54,631 nucleotides of DNA, taken from assembly GCA_947170195.1 (NCBI GenBank), contig CAMVSS010000002.1, forward strand, positions 1-54,631. Reading direction: 5' to 3'. This document shows, piece by piece, positions 18,684 through 26,961 of this stretch. A program made the position numbers and the translations under genes. Each line of letters opens with the position of its first letter. Positions within the stretch are counted from its first letter, which is position 1. The stretch is from an uncultured Treponema sp. GTDB lineage: Bacteria; Spirochaetota; Spirochaetia; Treponematales; Treponemataceae. Under the pieces are notes generated by a model that was not told the DNA's origin, did no database searches, and worked only from the letters and a program-made list of their open reading frames with translations.

Positions 18684-20458
18684 TTGCCGAAAAATGATTT
18701 TCTCTGCTTATTTAAAGGTATGAAATTGGAAGCAGAAATCATTGGCGAAAACGGAGTTTCGTATTCAGAAAATCTGGATGAAATTCTTTTGACCGCGCGA
18801 TCCGCGTTCGGGATAAAATATCTTTTTCCCTGGCAGAATCTCGTCGTATCCAACATCCTTGACTGTGAAAAATCACTTGAGGAGGATTCGTCATTTTCTT
18901 CCCACCATGATGATGACAGCTTTTGCCGGGGCAGGCAGATCGTTCTTCTTCCGACCGGAGCCGGGAAATCGCTTTGCTTTCTGCTTCCTTCCCTGCTCCT
19001 TAAAGGAAAAACGCTGGTAATTTATCCGCTTATTGCGCTGATGGCCGACCAGCAGAGGCGAATGGAGGACAGCGGTATAAGCTGCGTCATGTTCCGTGGC
19101 GGACAAACCACGCAGGAGCGAGAAGAAAATTTCAATCTTCTGAAAGGAACGGACGGCGGAAAGCAGGCAAAGGTCATAATCGCAAATCCAGAAATTCTTC
19201 AGGACAAAAATCTTGTAAAACGACTTTCCGAATGCAATATTTCACACATCGCGATTGACGAGGCGCATTGTGTAGCTGAATGGGGAGATTCGTTCAGGTC
19301 GGCGTATCTTTCGCTTGGCACTGTAATCAGGGAGCTTGGAACAAAAATTGTCACCGCTTTTACGGCTACCGCAAGCCCGCCTGTGCTCAAACGCGTCGGG
19401 GAAGTGCTTTTTGACGGACAGTATCACCTGGTTCAGGGGGCAAGCGACAGGGCGAACATTCATTATGAAGTTCGGCTCGCATACGCAAAGCAGAAAGAGG
19501 CTTTGAGATGCGCAAAGGTCATGCGGAAACCAATGATTTTTGCGGCACAAGAAGACGTACAGAAGACATGGCGAGACTTCTGACAGCATATTTCGGCGAC
19601 GGAAAAGCAAAGTTCTACCATGCGGGAATGACAAAAGAAGAAAAAAATCAGGTCGAAAAATGGTTCTTCGATTCGGATGATGGAATATTGACGGCGACCT
19701 GTGCTTATGGCATGGGCATGGACAAAGGGAATATTTATACGGTCGTGCATCTAGATGCGCCAGAGCACATCGAAAATTTTGCGCAAGAGGCCGGGCGCGC
19801 GGGTAGAAAAGGAGATGATGTGCATTCCGTACTGATATGGAATCATGCGGATGAAATCCGGTACAGGCAGGCGCGCCCGCTCTCCAGGGAAAAGGCAATG
19901 GGCGACTTCGTTCATGCAAAAACCTGCCGGAGAGAAGTTCTTTTGGACTGTCTCGGAGGCGAAAAAACAGTCTGCTCAGGATGCGACATATGCGACGCAA
20001 AGAAAAAGGGCGTAAAACTTCCTGACACAGCGTGGGACGCGGACACAGCATTGCAAAAAATCAAAAAGAACAGGCGGATTTTCAAGAAAGAAGAAGCTGT
20101 AAAAGAAATTTTCGAGGAGCTGAACGAAAAAACGATTCAGATTTTTAAGATGAACATCTGGGAAGCGAAGGACGTGGCGGAAATATTGAGCCAGCTTTTT
20201 TCAGAACGAAAAATCAGGGTTTGCGGCGGTCTCTGGGAAAACCGCCTCGATATAGTAAAAAGAACGGCGAAGCGGGAAAAAATATTGCGCGTTATTCCCC
20301 GGAAGACTCTTCGCCGCCTCCATCTTCTGAGGAGGCTTGTTCGGCAGGTGCTGGAGCCGGAGCCGAAACGATCTTTTTTTTGGTCGGTTTTGGCTTTTTT
20401 CGGTAGCGTACGATGTATGAACAAAAATCAAGATATAAAAACACGACAACCGCGGTGA
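18684..20458 (+). pseudogene. recQ: RecQ family ATP-dependent DNA helicase, split by a single-base frameshift
   Basis: ORF 18684..19583 carries LPTGAGKSLCF and IDEAHCVAEWG. ORF 19508..20458 in another frame continues with FCGTRRRTEDMARLL, GMGMDKGNIYTVVHLDAPEHIENFAQEAGRAGRKG and CRREVLLDCLGGEKTVCSGCDIC. One extra T at 19537..19541 would join them. ATG alternative start at about 18720. Confidence 0.88.
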
Positions 20459-20513
20459 TTATAACTTTTTTGTTCGTCAAAACGGCGATAACAACCGGTA
20501 TTATTTCTTTCAT
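20292..20513 (-). CDS. Small membrane protein with Ala/Pro/Glu-rich tail
   Basis: MKEIIPVVIAVLTNKKVIITAVVVFLYLDF... hydrophobic segment plus acidic low-complexity C-terminus; convergent overlap with the recQ 3' end. Confidence 0.5.
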   Translation of the reverse strand: MKEIIPVVIAVLTNKKVIITAVVVFLYLDFCSYIVRYRKKPKPTKKKIVSAPAPAPAEQASSEDGGGEESSGE

Positions 20514-20700
20514 AGGTCTATTATCGGAAAGAAACAGATATTTTTAAAGCAGGATTCACATTGCGCTCGGAGAAGAAATCCAAAGAAACCGCTGATTAAT
20601 CGCCTCAAGTGTCAACCTATGCCTTCCCAATTCCCTTGACCTTAGTTTCTTATCTTTATAGAATTTGCTAACTTCTGCACGATGCAAAAAAGGACGTAAC

Positions 20701-21318
20701 ATGATTGGAATTGTTGACTACAACGCAGGGAACATAAAGAGTGTTGAACGTGCGCTCGGATTTTTACGCGCGCCATACATTCTTTCAAAGAATCCAAAAG
20801 ATTTGGAGAACTGCGACAAACTGATTTTTCCTGGAGTTGGCGAGGCAAAATATGCCATGGAGCAGCTCAAAATCACGGGATTCGACGGATTTTTAAAAGA
20901 CTGGGCAAAAGCTCAAAAACCATTGCTTGGGATTTGTCTTGGAAGCCAGATCATTTTTGAGCATTCTGAAGAAGGCGACACCGAATGCCTCGGAATCTTA
21001 AAGGGAAGCATCAGGCATTTTTCCAGCCTCTGGAATGGAGAATCTGGCTTAAAAGTTCCACACATGGGTTGGAACAATCTCGAATACATCAACGGTTCCA
21101 GCCCCCTCTTTGACGGTGTGGATTCAAAATCAGACTTTTATTTCGTGCACTCATACCTGATTCAGCCGAAGGACGAGACAATCGTAAAAGCCTTCGCGGA
21201 TTACGGATGCAGAGTTCCGGCCTGTGTCTCCGAGGGAAGCGTAACCGCATTCCAGTTCCATCCGGAGAAGAGCGGAAAAGCTGGTCTAAAAATACTGGAA
21301 AACTATATAAACCAGTAA
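20701..21318 (+). CDS. hisH: Imidazole glycerol phosphate synthase, glutamine amidotransferase subunit
   Basis: IGIVDYNAGNIKSVERAL, PGVGEAKYAM, LLGICLGSQII, VPHMGWNNL, FYFVHSY, FQFHPEKSGKAGL. Confidence 0.93.
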   Translation: MIGIVDYNAGNIKSVERALGFLRAPYILSKNPKDLENCDKLIFPGVGEAKYAMEQLKITGFDGFLKDWAKAQKPLLGICLGSQIIFEHSEEGDTECLGILKGSIRHFSSLWNGESGLKVPHMGWNNLEYINGSSPLFDGVDSKSDFYFVHSYLIQPKDETIVKAFADYGCRVPACVSEGSVTAFQFHPEKSGKAGLKILENYINQ

Positions 21319-21383
21319 TTCCACCGATTCACACGAACTATAAATTGACTATTGATTTGTGGTTATTTTTTTGAGGGCTATTT

Positions 21384-22148
21384 ATGTTAAAAAAACGAAT
21401 AATTGTATGTCTGGATGTTAAGGACGGACGCACCACAAAGGGCGTAAAATTCAAGAACAATGTCGATATAGGCGATCCTGTCGAAATGGCGGCAAAATAT
21501 TACAAGCAGGGCGTTGACGAGCTTGTTTTCTACGACATCATGGCAAGCGCAAGCGGACGCGGACCTATCCTTGACCTGATTTCACGCGTTGCCGAGCAGG
21601 TCTTTATTCCGTTCTGTGTCGGCGGCGGAATCGGTTCTGTCGAGGATATCCGGTCGACGATTCTTGCGGGCGCAGAAAAAATAAGTCTGAATTCTCAGGC
21701 GGTAAAAAATCCGCAGCTCATAACCGAGGGAGCAAGAATTTTCGGAAATCAGTGCATCGTTCTCGGAATGGATGCAAAAAAAGATGATTCTATGAAGAGC
21801 GGCTACCGGGTTTTTATAAACGGTGGGCGTGTCGCAACTGATCTGGACGCACTGGAATGGGCAAAAAAGGCGGTTTCGCTCGGAGCGGGCGAAATAGTCC
21901 TCAATTCAATCGATGCGGACGGAATGAAAAACGGATATGAACTGAACTTAACAAGAATGATTGCAGAAAGCGTTGCTGTCCCGGTTATTGCTTCCGGTGG
22001 CGGCGGAAAAGTCGAGCACCTTGCTGATGTGCTTACGCAGGGAAAGGCCGATGCCGCGCTCATTGCGAGCATGGTTCACTCAATGGGCTACACTGTAGAC
22101 GGAATAAAATCTGATCTTGCAAAAGCCGGCGTACCTGTAAGACTTTAA
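21384..22148 (+). CDS. hisF: Imidazole glycerol phosphate synthase cyclase subunit
   Basis: KRIIVCLDVKDGRTTKGVKF, FCVGGGIGSVEDI, VPVIASGGGGKVEHL. Confidence 0.93.
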   Translation: MLKKRIIVCLDVKDGRTTKGVKFKNNVDIGDPVEMAAKYYKQGVDELVFYDIMASASGRGPILDLISRVAEQVFIPFCVGGGIGSVEDIRSTILAGAEKISLNSQAVKNPQLITEGARIFGNQCIVLGMDAKKDDSMKSGYRVFINGGRVATDLDALEWAKKAVSLGAGEIVLNSIDADGMKNGYELNLTRMIAESVAVPVIASGGGGKVEHLADVLTQGKADAALIASMVHSMGYTVDGIKSDLAKAGVPVRL

Positions 22149-22209
22149 TGTCAGGATTTTAAGGAATTGCTGATTAATAATTGAAGACCGCACCTTTGGA
22201 AGAAAAAAG

Positions 22210-22264
22210 GGGAAAGGGAAAAAGGAAAGCCTTTTGTGAAAGGTGTCCTTTTTCCCTTTTTTTT
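22210..22264. terminator. Long hairpin between convergent hisF and the RNA helicase, possibly bidirectional
   Basis: aaagggaaaaaggaaagcctttt-gtg-aaaggtgtcctttttcccttttttttat. Confidence 0.7.
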
Positions 22265-22317
22265 ATGCGGGCAAGCCAATCAATCATCCGAGAGAGCAAT
22301 CAGCCTGCCTGGGATTT

Positions 22318-24507
22318 TTAGAATTCGTTTGAAGGGATGCTCTTTTTATATGATGAAGCTCCACTTCGCTGAGTCTGCGCATGGGTTCGGCGTCCAAAAT
22401 CGCGGTTTCCGTCACGGGCACCATCGCGTCTGTCCCGACCGAATCTGTCGCGGCCACCAAAGCGTCTTGGTCGATCGCCGTCTCTGTCCGAGCCGAAGCC
22501 TCTGTCGCGTCCTCCGAAACCTCGTCCGCCTCTTCTTCCGCCGTCGCCTGACTTTGTATCCACATGCACGTGCGGGAATCTTCCGTCTGAGCGAGACATT
22601 TCGAGAACTTTGTCTGCGTTTGCAATCGGAAGGCTGACGAGAGAGAAATTGTCAGCGACATCAATCTTGTCTACCATTCGGCCAGGGATGTGGAGCAAAT
22701 CGCTGAAATACTGGGCGATTGCCTTCGCATTGTAACCGTCGCGGCGTCCGAGCTGAATAAACAAACGCTTCTGGTCACTTCTAGGCTCCGCGTCAAAGCG
22801 TCTGCCGCCCATTCCTCGATCTCCTCTTCTTCCACCGCGGTCGCCGAATCTTCCGTCGCGATCTCCGCGCGGACGAACAGGAGTGAGTTTTCCGTAGTGG
22901 CTTTCGTCGAGTGATTTTCCGTAGGTTGCGCTCAGCATTCCTGCCAGAACAGCCTGCGCGTCCTGACCTTCGCAAAGCTCAGCTGCCATTTTTGTATAAA
23001 TCGGGTCAACGGACTTAAGGGCAGGAACAAAATCGTCCTGATTTGCCAAATCCTCGCCCTCGACCTGGGCTTTTCCACCACCGATGTAGACAACGCCGTC
23101 CTTTACATCAGCAGGATCTTTCGCAAGTCCGAGCTGAACTTTGAGCGTGTCGAGCATTCTTTCGCGTTTTACCTCAAGAACCTTCTTAACATCAGGTACT
23201 TCTTCTTCGAGCATCTCGCCCTTTGCTGCCTTTCGGACTGTATTTCGCAAGAAATCAAGCTTTCTGCGCTCTTCCGGTCGGACGAAAGTTACTGCGATTC
23301 CGCTCGTTCCGGCACGACCTGTTCGGCCGATTCGGTGAATATAGGTAGCTCCGTCATAAGGGAGCGAATAGTTTACTACATGGCTGAGACCGTTTATATC
23401 GATTCCTCGCGCAGCTACGTCAGTTGCGACAAGAACGCGCGTCTTTCGGCTGCGGAATCGGGCAAGAATTTTCTCGCGCTGAGCCTGAGGTACATCGCCG
23501 TGCAATGCCGCCGTATCATAGCCCTTTTCGTCGAGCATTCTGGTAACGTTGTCGGCATCGTTTTTAGTCTGAGTGAAGACGAGGCCGTAAAAATTCGGGC
23601 TCATGTCGATGAGGCGGACGAGAGCTTCGATTTTATCGCCCTCACGAACGAACCAATATTTCTGGTCGATCAGAAGAGGCTCTTCTACAAAGCCCTCTTC
23701 CTCGCAGACCTCGTATTCGCCCATGAACTGCTCGGCAATTTTGAGGATCGGCTTAGGCATTGTCGCGCTGAAAAGAAGGATTCTTGCCTCAGGTTTTGCC
23801 TGCTCAAAGATGTGCTCGATATCATCGATGAAGCCCATGTCGAGCATTTCATCGCCCTCATCAAGGATGAAGTAATCGATCTGGTCAATTTTAAGAGTTC
23901 CGCGCTCAAGATGATCCTGAATTCGGCCAGGAGTTCCGACTACGATTTCACAGCCCCTCTTGAGGTCACGAATCTGATCGCGGTAGCTTGCGCCGCCGTA
24001 CAAAACTGTAACGCGAGGATATTTTCCGGTGGTGAAAGTCTGAAGTTCGTTGCAAGTCTGGATTGCAAGCTCGCGGGTCGGCTCAAGAATCAGCGCACGA
24101 ACATGGTCGCTCTCCTCATGAACCCGCTGAACAATCGGCAAACCGAAAGCGGCTGTCTTTCCAGTACCGGTTCTTGCCTTTGCGATAATGTTCGTGTCTC
24201 CGTTCAGAAGACGCGGAATTGCGAGCGTCTGAATCGGACTCGGATGCTTGAATCCTTTTTTCTCGATTGCCGCAAGAATAGTTTCATCGAGGCCGAGATC
24301 AGCGAAAGAAATCTCGCCGTCATCATCAGCGGCATCGTCGGATGCATCAGCATCAGCATCGAAATCTTCTGAATCAGTGTAATCGCGTTCAAGATCAGAA
24401 ACGAACGCGCCAAAATCAGACTCCGCATTATCTGACGATGCGGAATTTTCACTAGAGACAATTGTCTCGTCATTGACGATATTCTCGTCAAACTCATTTT
24501 TTTCCAT
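22318..24507 (-). CDS. DEAD/DEAH-box RNA helicase with RNA-binding domain and RGG-rich tail
   Basis: FADLGLDETILAAIEKKGFKHPSPIQTLAIP, ARTGTGKTAAF, ILDEGDEMLDMGF (DEGD), LLFSATMP, HRIGRTGRAG, DbpA-like RLFIQLGRRDGYNAKAIAQYF, then GRGFGGRDRGFGSDRDGDRPRRFGGRD tail. Start at MEKNEFDENIV. Confidence 0.93.
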   Translation of the reverse strand: MEKNEFDENIVNDETIVSSENSASSDNAESDFGAFVSDLERDYTDSEDFDADADASDDAADDDGEISFADLGLDETILAAIEKKGFKHPSPIQTLAIPRLLNGDTNIIAKARTGTGKTAAFGLPIVQRVHEESDHVRALILEPTRELAIQTCNELQTFTTGKYPRVTVLYGGASYRDQIRDLKRGCEIVVGTPGRIQDHLERGTLKIDQIDYFILDEGDEMLDMGFIDDIEHIFEQAKPEARILLFSATMPKPILKIAEQFMGEYEVCEEEGFVEEPLLIDQKYWFVREGDKIEALVRLIDMSPNFYGLVFTQTKNDADNVTRMLDEKGYDTAALHGDVPQAQREKILARFRSRKTRVLVATDVAARGIDINGLSHVVNYSLPYDGATYIHRIGRTGRAGTSGIAVTFVRPEERRKLDFLRNTVRKAAKGEMLEEEVPDVKKVLEVKRERMLDTLKVQLGLAKDPADVKDGVVYIGGGKAQVEGEDLANQDDFVPALKSVDPIYTKMAAELCEGQDAQAVLAGMLSATYGKSLDESHYGKLTPVRPRGDRDGRFGDRGGRRGDRGMGGRRFDAEPRSDQKRLFIQLGRRDGYNAKAIAQYFSDLLHIPGRMVDKIDVADNFSLVSLPIANADKVLEMSRSDGRFPHVHVDTKSGDGGRRGGRGFGGRDRGFGSDRDGDRPRRFGGRDRFGRDRRDGARDGNRDFGRRTHAQTQRSGASSYKKSIPSNEF

Positions 24508-24819
24508 AATGTGTCCCCTATGGCGTGCATTTGCCTTTGGGAATCGCAAAAAAGTAATCTGTCGAAGGATTGTTATAAGTGCGAAATCAAAAGCGCAATC
24601 AGCATCGAAACCTGTTAAGATTTTGTGCCGTTGACAAACACGCAAGAAAAAGAAAGCCCTCTGCTTTCTCTATAAATGAATGGTTTAAGGAATATACCAC
24701 ATCAATATAGAATATTCAAGCAGACTTTAGAAAATCGTGCACTTTTTTGCAGAAAATACCCCAAAAAAAGAATCGGTATTTTTTGCATTTGAAAGAGTTT
24801 TTTGATATAATGGAAGAAT

Positions 24820-25500
24820 ATGAGTAAAGAAAATCCACAGTTTGAAATCGACCAGCACGTTGTTTATCCAAGCCAGGGTGTTGGTCAGATAAAAGAAATT
24901 TTCGAAAGAAAAGTCGGCGAAGAGACGATTCCTTATTACAGAATTTATCTCGAAGTTTCAGATATGATTGTTATGGTTCCTGTTGCAAACGCTCAGATGC
25001 TCGGAATCCGTGCAATAGTCTCTGCGGAGGATGCAAAAAAAGCCCTCGACTCGCTCGGCGAAGAAATCGAACCGGTCACATCAGACTGGAAACTCCGCTA
25101 CCAGATGAACCTCGACCTTCTCAAAAAAGGCTCGATCTACGATATCGCAAGCATTGTCCGCTGTTTGTACCACCGCTCAAAGGTAAAGGAGCTTCCGATC
25201 CTCGAGCGCAAACTCTATGACAATGCAAAAAAATTGCTTGAGGACGAAATTGCATTCGCAATGGGTCTCTCTTCAAAAGAAGTAGAATCCATGCTCCATG
25301 CAAAACTCGAACCGCTCGGCGCAATAACTGTAAAGAAAGCAATCATCAGCCCGGATGACGAGGATGATGATGACGAATTCGCGGATGATCTGGATGGTGC
25401 TGACAGCAACGATTCAGATGATGACGACGACGATGATGACGATTCAGATGAATCAGATGGAGATGATGCTGATGATGACGGAGATGACGACGACGAGTAA
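24820..25500 (+). CDS. carD: CarD/CdnL-family transcription factor with poly-acidic C-terminal tail
   Basis: FEIDQHVVYPSQGVGQIKEIFERKVGEETIPYYRIYL...VMVPVANAQMLGIR (CarD RNAP-interaction domain); tail DDEDDDDEFADD...DDDDDDDDDSDESDGDDADDDGDDDDE. Confidence 0.9.
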   Translation: MSKENPQFEIDQHVVYPSQGVGQIKEIFERKVGEETIPYYRIYLEVSDMIVMVPVANAQMLGIRAIVSAEDAKKALDSLGEEIEPVTSDWKLRYQMNLDLLKKGSIYDIASIVRCLYHRSKVKELPILERKLYDNAKKLLEDEIAFAMGLSSKEVESMLHAKLEPLGAITVKKAIISPDDEDDDDEFADDLDGADSNDSDDDDDDDDDSDESDGDDADDDGDDDDE

Positions 25501-26266
25501 CCAGGAATACCCGGTTCTTATTCTTGTGGCGGCAGGCTCTTCCAGCCGTATAGGTTTTGACAAGAACGGTAGAAAGATCAAAAAAGAATATCTTCCGCTC
25601 CAAAACGGAACAGTTCTCTCAACCGCCGCAAAAGCGTTCATTTCCGCTTTAAAATTCAAAATCATCGCAGTAACATTTCCGTTCAGCGAAAATAAAGAGG
25701 AGCTTGCGGCAAACGAAGAAAAATGCCGCGAAGCTCTTTTTGCAGACGAAACCGTAAAGAACTGCGGCTGCAAGTTTCTTTTCGTTCCCGGAGGAAAAAC
25801 CCGTCAGGCTTCGGTCTACGAAGCTCTCGAAAAAATAAACGACGAGCTTGGCGACGAAAACCCGATCTGCTTCATTCATGACGGAGCACGCCCGTTCGTA
25901 TCTCAGGAAACGGTTTCGCTAACCTACACTGCAGCCCGCGAATTCGGCGCCGCAGCTCCAGGCCTTCGTCCAATTGACACACAAAAAGAAATCGATGCAA
26001 ACGGCTTCATAAAACGCCACTTGGAGCGGGCAAATCTGATCGCGATTCAGACACCTCAGGCATTCCGCTTCTCAGGAATTCTTGAGGCACACCGCCAGGC
26101 AGAATCTTTCTCCCAGGAATTCACGGACGACACAGAAATCTGGGACAAATATGCCTCAAAGCTCAAAGATAATGACGGAACGACTTTCTCAAAAGTAAAA
26201 GTCATAATCGGCGATCCTGAAAACAAAAAAATCACCTATCAGGGCGATCTGGACTTTCTTAAATGA
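25475..26266 (+). CDS. ispD: 2-C-methyl-D-erythritol 4-phosphate cytidylyltransferase
   Basis: PVLILVAAGSSSRIGFDKNGRKIKKEYLPLQNGTVL, FIHDGARPFVS, FTDDTEIW. Start inside the carD tail at 25475 or 25484. Confidence 0.88.
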   Translation: MTEMTTTSNQEYPVLILVAAGSSSRIGFDKNGRKIKKEYLPLQNGTVLSTAAKAFISALKFKIIAVTFPFSENKEELAANEEKCREALFADETVKNCGCKFLFVPGGKTRQASVYEALEKINDELGDENPICFIHDGARPFVSQETVSLTYTAAREFGAAAPGLRPIDTQKEIDANGFIKRHLERANLIAIQTPQAFRFSGILEAHRQAESFSQEFTDDTEIWDKYASKLKDNDGTTFSKVKVIIGDPENKKITYQGDLDFLK

Positions 26267-26736
26267 TTCGGGTCGGCCTAGGATACGACAAGCATGTCCT
26301 TAAAGAAGGAAGAAAACTCATTCTCGGAGGCGTCGAAATCCCGTTTGACAAGGGCGAAGACGGACATTCGGACGGAGACGTGCTGCTCCACGCAATAACA
26401 GATGCTCTGCTCGGTGCTGCCGGGCTGGGCGACATAGGCTCATATTTTCCGCCAGAAGAACCTCAATGGAAGGATGCGGATTCAAAAAAACTGCTCGAAA
26501 AATGCTGGTCAGATGTACGCGCGAAAGGCTGGCGTCTGGGAAATCTTGATTGCGTCATTGCGCTCGAAAAACCAAAATTCATTCCGTTCCGTGAGCAGGT
26601 CATAAAGTCGATCGCGGACGTGCTCGGCGTTCAAAAAAATCAGGTTTTCGTAAAGGCAAAGACCGGCGAAAAACTCGGTGATGTCGGAACAGGAAAGTGC
26701 GTCGAAGTCTGGTGCACCTGCCTCCTTGAGCAATAA
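26263..26736 (+). CDS. ispF: 2-C-methyl-D-erythritol 2,4-cyclodiphosphate synthase
   Basis: IRVGLGYDKHVL, GGVEIPFDKGEDGHSDGDVLLHAITDALLGAAGLGDIG. 4-nt overlap with ispD. Confidence 0.95.
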   Translation: MIRVGLGYDKHVLKEGRKLILGGVEIPFDKGEDGHSDGDVLLHAITDALLGAAGLGDIGSYFPPEEPQWKDADSKKLLEKCWSDVRAKGWRLGNLDCVIALEKPKFIPFREQVIKSIADVLGVQKNQVFVKAKTGEKLGDVGTGKCVEVWCTCLLEQ

Positions 26737-26780
26737 AAGCATCCCCAGAGACTGAAATTCCCAAAGACTCCCACAATTAA

Positions 26781-26845
26781 AAAAGCAGCTGATTTTCAAA
26801 ATGTTCCCCCACTAGTTGAACACTCCGTTTTGTCAGCTGCTTTTT
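26781..26845 (+). terminator. Terminator-like hairpin with structured loop after ispF
   Basis: aaaagcagctga...tcagctgcttttt with an inner tgttc...gaaca pair. Confidence 0.55.
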
Positions 26846-26907
26846 CAAACTTTTCTACATGAAATTTTTTAATTGGTATTTTTAGATTATTTTTAAATCT
26901 ATATTTT

Positions 26908-26950
26908 GGAGCTTCGAAAAATCGCTAAAAGTGAGTTTTTCGAGGTGCTC
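26908..26950. repeat. Palindromic intergenic element, copy A
   Basis: GGAGCTTCGAAAAATCGCTAAAAGTGAGTTTTTCGAGGTGCTC; self-complementary arms and similarity to the element at 41687. Confidence 0.6.
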
Positions 26951-26961
26951 ATATTTTAAGT

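Noticed and set aside
23335-24372. 345-aa plus-strand ORF opposite the RNA helicase gene
   Set aside because: Fully antisense to an unambiguous DEAD-box helicase; composition looks like a shadow ORF from codon bias, no recognisable domain.
25355-25474. Met/Thr-rich N-terminal extension of the IspD ORF (MTRMMMTNSRMIWMV...)
   Set aside because: Out-of-frame reading of the CarD acidic tail; the true ispD start is most likely 25475 or 25484.
25346-25603. His/Arg-rich minus-strand ORF (RRRHLRHHQHHLHLIHLNRHHRRRHH)
   Set aside because: Antisense translation of the GAT/GAC repeat encoding the CarD acidic tail.
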